Assembly: GCA_910589155.1 (NCBI GenBank)
Contig: CAJURY010000006.1
Span: 1-64,000, forward strand
Length of the DNA stretch: 64,000 nucleotides
Direction of reading: 5' to 3'
Source of the DNA: an uncultured Oscillospiraceae bacterium
Lineage (GTDB): Bacteria > Bacillota > Clostridia > Oscillospirales > Oscillospiraceae
Shown here piece by piece: positions 51,156-59,172 of the stretch (positions are counted from its first letter, which is position 1; each line of letters starts with the position of its first letter). A program made the translations under genes and the position numbers. The notes below the pieces were generated by a model, which was not told the origin of the DNA, did not search any database, and was given only the letters and a program-made list of their open reading frames with translations.

Positions 51156-52340
51156 TTAGCGTACTTCGCCGGGCGCAACCACGGCGTTTGCTTCAATCGT
51201 CTCATTTTTGCCTACGACGCTGATCTTTTTGCGCTCGCCCAGGCCAAAGGCGCCACCGATAATCGCGCCCTTGCAGATGCGGGTGCCTTCACCGATGATG
51301 GCGTGGCGGATAATCGCGCCGGGTTCCACCGTTACGCCGGGCATCAGTACGGAATCTTCCACCTGGGCGCCTTCGCCGATGGCGCAGCCGTTGGAAATGA
51401 CGGAATGCTTGACGCTGCCCTGAATGACGCCGCCTTCGGCAATGAGACTGTCCACGGTTTTCGCCTGCTTTGCCACATAGGTGGAGGGCAGGGCGTAGTT
51501 CCGGGCGGAGATTTTCTTGTCGGCGGAGCGGATGTCAAAATTGGGGGCGGTGCCCAGCAGATCCATGTTGGCTTCCCACAGAGAATCGATGGTGCCAACG
51601 TCCTTCCAGTAGCCCTCAAAGTCGTAGGCCCACAGCTTGTGGCCGGAGTTCAGCAAAGCGGGAATGACGTTTTTGCCAAAGTCATTTTCCGAGGTGGGGT
51701 CGGCTTCGTCTTCTGTGAGGAACTTTTTCAGCACGCTCCAGCGGAAAATGTAGATGCCCATGGAGGCGTTGTTGCTCTTGGGCTTGGGGGGCTTTTCCTC
51801 AAACTCATAAATGGAACCGTCGGGATTGGTGTTCATGATACCGAAGCGGCTGGCTTCTTCCATGGGAACGGTGCGCACGGCGATGGTGCAGTCCGCGCCG
51901 GCTTTTTCATGGTGGGTCAGCATGGCGGCGTAGTCCATGCGGTAGATGTGGTCGCCGGAAAGAATCAGCACGTTGTCCGGGTCGAACCGCTCAATAAAGG
52001 GGATATTCTGATAAATGGCGTTGGCAGTGCCCTTGTACCACTCGGATTTTTTGCTTCTGGCGTAGGGGGGCAGCACCTGGGCGCAGCAGTGGGACTTATT
52101 CAGTCCCCAAGGCTGGCCGTTGCCGATGTACTCGTTCAGCTCCAGGGGCTGATACTGGGTGAGAATGCCCACGGTATCAATACCGGAGTTGACGCAGTTG
52201 GAAAGGGGAAAGTCAATGATGCGATATTTGCCGCCGAAGGGAACGGCGGGCTTGGCGGTATTTTCCGTCAGGATTTTCAGCCGGCTGCCCTGGCCGCCGG
52301 CCAGCAGCATGGCAATGCAGCGTTTTTTCTGGAAATACAT
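51156..52340 (-). CDS. glgC: Glucose-1-phosphate adenylyltransferase (catalytic)
   Basis: This 394-aa enzyme makes ADP-glucose from glucose 1-phosphate and ATP, the committed step to glycogen. The catalytic loop LAGGQGSRLKILT, PFGGKYRIIDFPLSNCVNSG, the LSGDHIYRMDY metal site and FEEKPPKPKSN sugar-phosphate region are intact, with C-terminal hexapeptide repeats. It lies 12 bases after glgB in the operon. Confidence 0.97.
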   Translation of the reverse strand: MYFQKKRCIAMLLAGGQGSRLKILTENTAKPAVPFGGKYRIIDFPLSNCVNSGIDTVGILTQYQPLELNEYIGNGQPWGLNKSHCCAQVLPPYARSKKSEWYKGTANAIYQNIPFIERFDPDNVLILSGDHIYRMDYAAMLTHHEKAGADCTIAVRTVPMEEASRFGIMNTNPDGSIYEFEEKPPKPKSNNASMGIYIFRWSVLKKFLTEDEADPTSENDFGKNVIPALLNSGHKLWAYDFEGYWKDVGTIDSLWEANMDLLGTAPNFDIRSADKKISARNYALPSTYVAKQAKTVDSLIAEGGVIQGSVKHSVISNGCAIGEGAQVEDSVLMPGVTVEPGAIIRHAIIGEGTRICKGAIIGGAFGLGERKKISVVGKNETIEANAVVAPGEVR

Positions 52341-52352
52341 GGATACATCTCC

Positions 52353-54320
52353 TCATTTCTCTTCTAATTTTAGGGATTCTATATTTTCAGCCTCCGCCGC
52401 TGGCAGTTCCTCCGGTTCGTCCGGCTGGCAGGTGTAAAACGTCGCGGACATGGGAGGAATGTCGAAGCAGCAAGAATGCAGATAGCTGCCGTAGGAAACA
52501 GGTTCGCTCTTTTTGGGAGAAACCGGCATACCGGTTCCGCCGTATTTTGTTTCGTCGGAGTTCAAAACCGGCGTATAGGTTCCCGCCACAGGCACGCCCA
52601 GCCGGAAGCTGGGTCTGGGGACGGGGCAGAAATTGAAAATGGCAATGACCTCGTTTTTCTCCCGGTCGATGCGCCGGAAGGCGTAAATGCTCTGGTCGGC
52701 GGCGTTTGGCTCAATCCACTGGAAGCCGTCCCAGCCGCAGTCGTCGTCCCATAGGGGGGTGTTTTCCAGATAAAAATGATTGAGCTTCTTGGAAAAGGCC
52801 AGACATTGACGGTGCCGGTCGTAGTCCAAAAGCAGCCAGTCTAATTCCCGGTCGAAGCGCCATTCGATAAACTGGCCGAATTCGTTGCCCATAAAGTTCA
52901 GCTTTTTGCCGGGATGGGCGAACATAAATCCCAGCATCGCCCGAAGATTGTTGAATTTTTGGTCGTAATCCCCCGGCATTTTGTTCACCAGGGAGCACTT
53001 GCCATGCACCACCTCGTCGTGGCTCAGGGGCAAAATAAAGTTTTCGGAGAACGCGTAAGTCAAAGAGAAGGTCAGCTTGCTGTGATGGTATTTGCGAAAC
53101 AGCGGGTCTTCCTTCATGTATTTCAGTAAATCGTTCATCCAACCCATGTTCCATTTGAAAAGGAAGCCCAGACCGCCGTCGAAATCCGGCTTTGTCACCA
53201 TGGGGAAGGTGGTGGATTCCTCGGCTACCATAATCGCCCCGGGGCGCACCGCGAAAGCCGCCCGGTTCACTGCCCGCAGCAGCTCGATGGCCTCCAGATT
53301 TTCCCGCCCGCCGTAGCGGTTGGGACGGTAATTGGAGCGATTGTAGTCCAGATACAGCATGGAGGACACCGCGTCTACCCGCAGCCCGTCAAAATGGAAC
53401 TGGGTGAGCCAGTACACGGCGTTGGATACCAGAAAGCTTTTGACCTCCGGCCGGCCGAAATCAAAAATCCGGGTGGTCCAGTCGGGATGCTCGTTCATCA
53501 TGGGGTCGGACAGCTCGTAGGTGCACGAGCCGTCAAATTCGTAAAGCCCGTATTCGTCCTTGGGAAAATGCGCCGGCACCCAGTCCAGCAGCACGCCGAT
53601 TCCCGCCTGGTGCAGCTTGTCCACCAGAAGCTTCAGTCCTTCTCCGTCGCCGTAGCGGGCGGTGGGGGCAAAGTAGCCGCTGACCTGATAGCCCCAGCTC
53701 GGCTCAAAGGGATATTCGGAAAGGGGCGTGAATTCCACATGGGTGTAGCCCATTTCCATGACGTAGGCGGGAAGCAGCTCCGCCAACTCTGCGTAGGTGT
53801 AGCGGGTTCCATCCTCTTTACGCCGCCAGGAACCCAGATGCACCTCATAAATGTTCATAGGCTGGTGCAGCGCGTCTTTTTTGCCAGCGGCGTCCATCCA
53901 CGCCTTGTCCTTCCAGACATGGGGCTTGTCCGTGGGAATCAGGCTGCTGGTATCCGGTAGCGGGGTCATGCCCACGCCGTAGGGATCGGCTTTCATCACA
54001 CGCCTGCCATAGTTGTCTACCACATATTTATAAGCCTGACCGGGCTTTGGGAAAGGAGAAAACGCTTCCCACACGCCGCCGCCAATGGGCTGCATGGGTA
54101 AGTCTTCCGGGTTCCAGAAATTAAAATCTCCCGCCACTTGCAGCTTTTCCGCTCTTGGCGCCCAGGTGCGGAACACATAGCCGGAAACGCCTTCCCGCAC
54201 CGCCTTGTGGCAGCCGAGGAAATCAAAAGCGCGGATGGCGGTTCCGGCGCCGAACTCCCGCAAAAAATCTGCCGGGGACTGGGTCTTTTTGTTTTGTTTT
54301 GTGTTTCTTTTTTCACGCAT
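52353..54320 (-). CDS. glgB: 1,4-alpha-glucan branching enzyme
   Basis: This protein of about 655 aa adds alpha-1,6 branches to glycogen. It has an N-terminal CBM48 (about 35-125), a GH13 barrel with GIGVLLDWVPAHFPKDE, nucleophile Asp in DGLRVDAVSSM, acid Glu in VAEEST and LSHDEVVHG, and a C-terminal beta domain with an acidic tail. The frame runs open to 55115, but homology starts near 54250. The ATG at 54320 has AAGGAG twelve bases upstream, and a TTG at 54326 has better spacing, so the exact start is open. First gene of the glg operon. Confidence 0.93.
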   Translation of the reverse strand: MREKRNTKQNKKTQSPADFLREFGAGTAIRAFDFLGCHKAVREGVSGYVFRTWAPRAEKLQVAGDFNFWNPEDLPMQPIGGGVWEAFSPFPKPGQAYKYVVDNYGRRVMKADPYGVGMTPLPDTSSLIPTDKPHVWKDKAWMDAAGKKDALHQPMNIYEVHLGSWRRKEDGTRYTYAELAELLPAYVMEMGYTHVEFTPLSEYPFEPSWGYQVSGYFAPTARYGDGEGLKLLVDKLHQAGIGVLLDWVPAHFPKDEYGLYEFDGSCTYELSDPMMNEHPDWTTRIFDFGRPEVKSFLVSNAVYWLTQFHFDGLRVDAVSSMLYLDYNRSNYRPNRYGGRENLEAIELLRAVNRAAFAVRPGAIMVAEESTTFPMVTKPDFDGGLGFLFKWNMGWMNDLLKYMKEDPLFRKYHHSKLTFSLTYAFSENFILPLSHDEVVHGKCSLVNKMPGDYDQKFNNLRAMLGFMFAHPGKKLNFMGNEFGQFIEWRFDRELDWLLLDYDRHRQCLAFSKKLNHFYLENTPLWDDDCGWDGFQWIEPNAADQSIYAFRRIDREKNEVIAIFNFCPVPRPSFRLGVPVAGTYTPVLNSDETKYGGTGMPVSPKKSEPVSYGSYLHSCCFDIPPMSATFYTCQPDEPEELPAAEAENIESLKLEEK

Positions 54321-54819
54321 AGTCAAAATGCACTCCTTGCTGCCGGAAAAAGAGGACAAGGCCTGTTTCCCCAGTATGGATATTCGCATTGTAGCTGCCG
54401 CGCCGCGACAATGCAACAGAATCCCGTCGAAAACGCGAAGCGGTTGTTTTGAAGCGGTAAAATGCACATCATACTGCCTCAGTCTTAAAGATACCACATT
54501 TTTGCCAGCTTGAAAAGAGTAAATATTGTATAAATTATACAGGGCAAAATGGAATTTCTCCAGAGAAAAACAGAAAAATGCAAAAGAAAAACCCACGGTT
54601 TTATGCCTAAAGTTCCGAATGTCAGGGGACAAACAGGGAAAAAATACCACATTTGATGGCAAAAACGGAATTGGTTGTTTTGTACAATTTTTGTGAGTAT
54701 ATACAAACCGCCCTTGTGCGCCTTTTTGCAGCGCGGCGGGCGTCCAGCCAAAAGACCGCCCAAATAGCCGGCGCGGCTGATTCAGGAATCGTCCTTGCTG
54801 GAAATTTTGTAAAAAAGTG
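54321..54819. other. Control region between glgB and rpmH; no gene seen
   Basis: An AT-rich gap between divergent genes. A possible glg promoter on the minus strand is TTTTCA, 17 bases, TATCTT near 54490-54520, which is weak. No DnaA-box cluster is present, although rpmH-rnpA often flanks the origin and dnaA. Confidence 0.35.
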
Positions 54820-54848
54820 TTGACCTGCAAAAAGTTTTCGGGTATAAT
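54820..54848 (+). promoter_or_regulatory. Promoter of rpmH-rnpA-yidD-yidC-jag
   Basis: -35 TTGACC (54820-54825), 17-base spacer, consensus -10 TATAAT (54843-54848), about 105 bases before rpmH. Confidence 0.75.
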
Positions 54849-54953
54849 ACACTGGTATATGTGGCCTCGGATTTTGAGGTCAATTTTCGTTTGCTTTGCT
54901 GCGGCCGCAAGCCGGCTGTTGAGCATTATTTTACAACAGGAGGTGTTACCCCA

Positions 54954-55088
54954 ATGCTGCGTACCTATCAACCCAGAAAGCGTCACAGAGCCAAAGTTCA
55001 TGGTTTCAGACAGAGAATGTCTACCACCAATGGCCGTAAGGTGCTTGCCCGCCGTCGCGCCAAGGGCCGTAAGACCCTGTCCGCCTAA
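54954..55088 (+). CDS. rpmH: 50S ribosomal protein L34
   Basis: This 44-aa basic protein has the standard L34 sequence: MLRTYQPRKRHRAKVHGFRQ, then RMSTTNGRKVLARRRAKGRK. ATG at 54954 follows CAGGAGG. It heads the conserved block rpmH-rnpA-yidD-yidC-jag. In most Firmicutes dnaA lies divergently upstream; here glgB does. Confidence 0.97.
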   Translation: MLRTYQPRKRHRAKVHGFRQRMSTTNGRKVLARRRAKGRKTLSA

Positions 55089-55192
55089 GGCAGCGCGATA
55101 CCTCGAAATGTGCAATGATGCCGGAGAAAGTAGATTTTTGTGGGGTGAATGGATGCTTTTCTGTTCGCCCCATCAATTTAAAGCTCCATTTT

Positions 55193-55229
55193 AGCCAGAC
55201 GGCGGACAAGCCGCCGTCTGGCTTGGTGG
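55193..55229 (+). terminator. Attenuating terminator between rpmH and rnpA
   Basis: Perfect 13-bp stem AGCCAGACGGCGG with its complement and a five-base loop, followed by TGGTGGTTTTTT. Partial stopping here would make much more L34 message than RNase P protein message. Confidence 0.75.
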
Positions 55230-55255
55230 TTTTTTCGGCTGAAAAGGAGCAATTT

Positions 55256-55600
55256 ATGGAGTTCTCCACACCGCTGAAGCTGAATCATATTTTTCGCCGG
55301 CTGTATCATGCCGGCAGCCATAGCGCCAACCGCTACCTTGTGCTTTATTGCCGCAAAAACCACACGCCGGGAAACCGGGTGGGGATTACCGTAGGCAAAA
55401 AGCTGGGAAAAGCCGTGGTGCGCAACCGTGTGCGCCGCCGCCTGCGGGAAATTTACCGTCTGAATGAGGAAAGCTTTCACAGGGGGTATGACATTGTGGT
55501 GGTGGCCAGAGGGCAAGCGGTGGACGCTTCCTTTCAGCAATTGCAAAACGCCTACTTGTCCTTGGCGAAGCGGCTGGGACTTTTGGAGCCGAAACCATGA
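55256..55600 (+). CDS. rnpA: Ribonuclease P protein component
   Basis: This 114-aa basic protein assists the RNase P RNA in cutting tRNA 5' leaders. The RNA-binding signature GKAVVRNRVRRRLREIYR is present, as is YDIVVVARGQA. ATG at 55256 follows AAAAGGAG; the frame extends to 55115 through the terminator hairpin, which argues against the longer form. Its stop overlaps the yidD start. Confidence 0.96.
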   Translation: MEFSTPLKLNHIFRRLYHAGSHSANRYLVLYCRKNHTPGNRVGITVGKKLGKAVVRNRVRRRLREIYRLNEESFHRGYDIVVVARGQAVDASFQQLQNAYLSLAKRLGLLEPKP

Positions 55601-55809
55601 AAAAATTGCTGCTTTTCCTCATCCGCTTCTATCAAAAGCACATTTCACCCGCGTTCCCCGCGCGTTGCCGCTTCTGCCCTACCTGCTCCCAGTACGCGCT
55701 GGAAGCGATTTCACGATACGGCGCGCTCCGTGGCGGCCGTCTTGCAGTGCGGCGTTTGCTGCGCTGTCATCCGTTTTACAAAGGGGACTGGTATGATCCG
55801 GTGCCCTAA
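55597..55809 (+). CDS. yidD: Membrane protein insertion efficiency factor YidD
   Basis: This 70-aa protein has the YidD pattern RFYQKHISPAFPARCRFCPT, CSQYALEAI, GGRLAVRRLLRCHPFYKGD and WYDPVP. It sits at the inner face of the membrane and aids YidC. The ATG overlaps the end of rnpA by four bases, so translation is coupled. Confidence 0.97.
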   Translation: MKKLLLFLIRFYQKHISPAFPARCRFCPTCSQYALEAISRYGALRGGRLAVRRLLRCHPFYKGDWYDPVP

Positions 55810-55860
55810 CCAAATTCTCCGCTTCATAAGCGGATGTTCCATGAATATTGGAGGAACTGA

Positions 55861-57111
55861 ATGTTTTTAGCCTTTAGTCTCAGCGATATTATTCGCATTC
55901 CCTTCGGCTTTATTTTGGAGCAGCTTTACCGGCTGACTTCCGACTATGGTTTTTCCCTGATTTTGTTTGCCGTTTTTGTCAAGCTGATTCTGCTTCCAAC
56001 CACTGTTAAGAGTAAAAAAGGTATGATGGCCATGTCCCGGCTTACGCCGCTGTCTCAGGCCATTCAGAAAAAATATGGCGACGACCAGCAAAAGGCTCAG
56101 GCGGCCATCAGTCAGCTTTACAAGGATGAGGGGGTAAGCCCCTTCGGCGGCTGTCTGTGGGGTCTTTTACCTATGCTGCTGCTGCTTCCTTTGTATCAGG
56201 TTATTCGCCAGCCCATGGTCTATATGCTGCATATGTCGGCGGAGCAGGCCGCCCAGGTGGTTTCCATTGTGAAAACCAATCTGCCGGACGCTTTCGGCGC
56301 CAATAGTTATTATGATCAGGTAGTTGCCGCGCCCTATATCCAGCAGTTTGCAAATGAAATTAAAAATGTCCTGCCGGAACTGAACGTTGCCGCTATGCCG
56401 GTTTTGAATTTCCGTTTCTTCGGCATCGATTTGGGACAGATTCCCCAGTGGCAGATCTGGAAGTGGGACGCTTATACGTGGAACAACATTGGATTGCTCT
56501 TGATGGCGTTGGCTTCCGCCGGCGTGAACCTGGTTTCCATGGTGGTGAGCCAGAAAATGAGCGGTTCCGTCGCCACCAACGAACTGGGCGAAAAGGACGA
56601 AAGCGCGGCCAAGGCTGCTGCCGGTACCAACAAGACGATGATGCTCATTATGCCCATTATGTCCTTGTGGATTGGTTTCACCATTCCCAGTGCTTTGTCT
56701 CTTTACTGGACGGTGCAGGGTATTTTCGCGCTGATAGCCGATGTGATTTTGACCAAACGCTACCGTAAGATTTATGATGCGGAAGACGCCCAGAAGCGAG
56801 CCAAGGCAGCGCTTTTGGCGGCGGAAGAAGCCGAAAAAGAGCGTATCCGCGCCCAGCGCCGGGCGGAAAATCCCGACGGCATTGTGGAAAACACCAGCAA
56901 GAAAAAAAGAGCGCAACAGCAGCGCATGGCAAGCGAAGCCGCTGCGAAAGAATACGCCGCGAAAATGGCCGCTTTGCGGGGCGAAGCGCCGGAGGAGGGA
57001 AAAAAGAACGCGCCTTCCGGCGACCCGGCAAGACCCTACGCGAAAGGCCGCAATTATAAAGCCGACCGCTATGTCAGCTTTTCCAGCGATGTGGAGGACG
57101 ATGAGGAGTAA
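55861..57111 (+). CDS. yidC: Membrane protein insertase YidC/OxaI family
   Basis: This 416-aa polytopic protein inserts membrane proteins. The core includes YGFSLILFAVFVKLILLPTT, a helical cytoplasmic hairpin with SQAIQKKYGDDQQKAQAAI, and later helices ending at WIGFTIPSALSLYWTVQGIF. It lacks the lipobox of Bacillus SpoIIIJ. A region of about 55 residues around the NSYYDQVV and NVLPELN segments is larger than usual, and a highly charged cytoplasmic tail of about 110 residues (from about 300), rich in Ala/Glu/Lys/Arg, could touch the ribosome. ATG follows TGGAGG. Confidence 0.95.
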   Translation: MFLAFSLSDIIRIPFGFILEQLYRLTSDYGFSLILFAVFVKLILLPTTVKSKKGMMAMSRLTPLSQAIQKKYGDDQQKAQAAISQLYKDEGVSPFGGCLWGLLPMLLLLPLYQVIRQPMVYMLHMSAEQAAQVVSIVKTNLPDAFGANSYYDQVVAAPYIQQFANEIKNVLPELNVAAMPVLNFRFFGIDLGQIPQWQIWKWDAYTWNNIGLLLMALASAGVNLVSMVVSQKMSGSVATNELGEKDESAAKAAAGTNKTMMLIMPIMSLWIGFTIPSALSLYWTVQGIFALIADVILTKRYRKIYDAEDAQKRAKAALLAAEEAEKERIRAQRRAENPDGIVENTSKKKRAQQQRMASEAAAKEYAAKMAALRGEAPEEGKKNAPSGDPARPYAKGRNYKADRYVSFSSDVEDDEE

Positions 57112-57113
57112 TT

Positions 57114-57995
57114 ATGGAAAAATCGATTATTACCACTGGCAAAACCTTTGACGCAGCCGTGCAGGCCGCCTTGGAGCAGCTTGGCATGGAGCGGGAACAG
57201 GTTTCAGTCCAGCTTCTGGAAACCGCCAAGTCCGGCGTTTTTGGTATTGGCGCCCGCCCCTGCAAGGTTCAGGTGAGTTATGTGGCTCCCGATGAAACGC
57301 CAAAAGCGCCGGAAGCCCCCGCCGCGCCCACCCCCGCCTTGTCTGCCGCGTCCCGTTCCAAGGCGAAAAAGTCCGCCGCGCCTGCTGCGCCCAAGGCAGC
57401 GCCCAAGCCGGTGGCCTCCGCGCCCAAAGCGGAGCGTCCCGTTCGCCCGGAAAGACCGGAGCGCGTGCGGGAAGAGCGCAAGCCCCGTCCGGAGAAGGCG
57501 GAGCTTCTGGAAAAACCTGTTAAGACCTATGCGGTTGCGGAACCTGGTTCCAAGGAGGCCCAGATTGAGGCTTTCCTGAAGGGGCTGGTAGAGCATATGG
57601 GTTCCGACGCGGTGCCCCATGCATGGAAAACAGAGAACGGCTATCAGGCGGAGCTGACCGGCAAAAATCTGGGGATGCTGATTGGCCGGCGAGGCGATAC
57701 CCTGGACGCGATCCAACATTTGACAAACTACGCTGTGAATCGCGGGTTGGACGAGCGGGTGCGCGTTACAGTGGATGCAGAGGATTACCGCCTGAAGCGG
57801 GAAGAATCCCTGTCCCGTTACGCCAGAAAAAAGGCGCAACAGGTGCTTAAAATGCGCCGGCATACCACGTTGGAACCTATGAACGCCTATGAGCGTCATG
57901 TGATTCATGCCAGTTTGCAGGATATGGAAAACATTTCCACCCATTCCACCGGCGTAGACCCCAACCGCCGTGTGGTGATTGAGTATGTAAGATAA
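57114..57995 (+). CDS. jag: Jag/KhpB RNA-binding protein
   Basis: This 293-aa protein has a Jag_N domain (about 1-55, ending GVFGIGARPCKVQV), a disordered Ala/Pro/Lys/Arg linker (about 60-145), a KH domain with GMLIGRRGDTLDAIQ (about 190-215), and an R3H domain (about 225-290) with NAYERHVIHASLQ. KhpB works with KhpA to bind many RNAs and affect cell shape. It starts two bases after yidC stops and is last in the block; mnmE does not follow. Confidence 0.95.
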   Translation: MEKSIITTGKTFDAAVQAALEQLGMEREQVSVQLLETAKSGVFGIGARPCKVQVSYVAPDETPKAPEAPAAPTPALSAASRSKAKKSAAPAAPKAAPKPVASAPKAERPVRPERPERVREERKPRPEKAELLEKPVKTYAVAEPGSKEAQIEAFLKGLVEHMGSDAVPHAWKTENGYQAELTGKNLGMLIGRRGDTLDAIQHLTNYAVNRGLDERVRVTVDAEDYRLKREESLSRYARKKAQQVLKMRRHTTLEPMNAYERHVIHASLQDMENISTHSTGVDPNRRVVIEYVR

Positions 57996-58001
57996 CGTAA
58001 G

Positions 58002-58038
58002 CGCCAGCCAGGAAGTTGTTTCCCGGCTGGCGTTTTTT
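58002..58038 (+). terminator. Terminator after jag
   Basis: CGCCAGCC pairs with GGCTGGCG with inner GGAA/TTCC pairing, followed by TTTTTT. Confidence 0.88.
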
Positions 58039-58306
58039 ATAAGGCAGTCGCCGGGGACAGCCGGCTTCTGAAAAGTTCCCGCATCTGGCAAGCGCCCCGC
58101 ATAATTTTTGTAAAGCTGCCCAATGGCTCGGTCTTGACCGGCTCGTCGGCGGGGTTGCTTGCTAACCCGTGCGGACAGAGAACTCAAATCGGAAATTTGA
58201 AAAGCGAGCGGACACATAGTTCGCCCCTTGCGCCCATGGAAGTTCCGACGCAAAAGCTTGTCCTATACTAGTTTTTTAAACCGCACAGGCATTTTTCGTT
58301 TGCTCT
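58039..58306. other. Gap after jag holding a dispersed repeat arm
   Basis: No gene is visible. At 58203-58230 lies AGCGAGCGGACACATAG followed by TTCGCCCCTT, an arm of the repeat complete at 48332-48412. Confidence 0.5.
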
Positions 58307-58774
58307 TTACTCGAAAACCCCGCTTGGGGTTCCCAGCGCAAGACAGCCAAATTCAGCCAGGCACAGGCAGGAGGGCGTCAAATGCAGACGGTAGCCGCCG
58401 ATGAAAAGCGAAAATAAAATAAAGCCGCCGTAGAGCGCCAGCAAAGCTGCCGCTCTGCGGCTTTTTTTCTTGCAGACGCAAAAAATCGCCGCCAACAGAA
58501 CGAGCATAGCGCCCAGGGCAAAAAGCAGCGCTGTTTTTGCAGAAAAGAGGGACTGCAAAAGCCCAAAAATGCTCATACTATCCGGTACAGCAAGATCCGC
58601 GCCTGTCCCACTGGAGACGCTGCCAGGCAGAAAAAAGAGCGCCGCCGCTAGTACAATTGGGATGCAGCGCAGCAAATTCAGATTGCTTTTTTCTTTCTTT
58701 TTACGGACTGTGCCGCAGCAAGAGCAGCGTGTGTCATCCGGCGATAGGATTTGTCCGCAGATGTCGCAGTGCAT
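58307..58774 (-). CDS. Zinc-ribbon membrane protein
   Basis: This 155-aa protein starts with a zinc ribbon, MHCDICGQ...RCSCCG (C-x2-C...C-x2-C), followed by a lysine-rich stretch and about four hydrophobic helices. Such zinc-ribbon-plus-helices proteins are widespread in Clostridia and of unknown function. ATG at 58774 follows AAGGAGG. Its promoter carries a palindrome that probably binds the product of the divergent XRE gene. Confidence 0.72.
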   Translation of the reverse strand: MHCDICGQILSPDDTRCSCCGTVRKKKEKSNLNLLRCIPIVLAAALFFLPGSVSSGTGADLAVPDSMSIFGLLQSLFSAKTALLFALGAMLVLLAAIFCVCKKKSRRAAALLALYGGFILFSLFIGGYRLHLTPSCLCLAEFGCLALGTPSGVFE

Positions 58775-58805
58775 AGCAAGCCTCCTTTTTTTGATCTTAT
58801 CACCC

Positions 58806-58834
58806 ATTTTAGCGAAAATTTCGCTAAAAGTCAA
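58806..58834 (-). promoter_or_regulatory. Promoter with palindromic operator between zinc-ribbon and XRE genes
   Basis: Minus strand: -35 TTGACT (58829-58834), 17-base spacer, -10 TAAAAT (58806-58811). A perfect 11-bp palindrome, TTTTAGCGAAA with its complement around one base (58807-58829), fills the spacer, a classic repressor position. The XRE gene starts 62 bases away in the other direction. Confidence 0.68.
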
Positions 58835-58890
58835 TAGCAAGTTTTGCGTTCCTATACAATCAGCTTATCAACACAGGGAGCGTGGAGAAA

Positions 58891-59106
58891 ATGGTTTATC
58901 AGCGCATTCGTGACTTGCGGGAAGATAAAGATATGACCCAGGTGGAACTGAGCAAAATTCTTCTTTGCAGCCAGCGCATTTACAGCAATTATGAACGGGG
59001 CGATGTGGATATTCCTACAGAAATTCTAATTAAACTTGCGGATTTTCACCATGTTTCGGTGGATTATCTCCTAAATCGAACCAATAACCCAAAAATGGCG
59101 GAATAA
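58891..59106 (+). CDS. XRE-family regulator, small
   Basis: This protein of about 71 aa is almost entirely one Cro/C1 helix-turn-helix: RIRDLREDKDMTQVELSKI, then SQRIYSNYERGDVDIPTEIL and FHHVSVDYLLNRT. ATG at 58891 (MVYQRIRD) has GGGAG and GGAG upstream; a GTG at 58882 is the alternative. The palindrome at 58807-58829 between it and the zinc-ribbon gene is the likely binding site, so it probably controls both. Confidence 0.85.
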   Translation: MVYQRIRDLREDKDMTQVELSKILLCSQRIYSNYERGDVDIPTEILIKLADFHHVSVDYLLNRTNNPKMAE

Positions 59107-59172
59107 AACCGGTCTTTCCATTTTGAGAAAAATATGGTATCATAGCCTTACTTTGAACAAAGGAGATATCCT

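Noticed and set aside
49992..52367. 791-codon plus frame opposite glgC/glgD
   Set aside because: Mirror of two certain genes; no start signals.
54861..55088. Longer rpmH reading (75 codons)
   Set aside because: L34 is 44 aa, and the AGGAGG-ATG pair at 54954 fixes the start.
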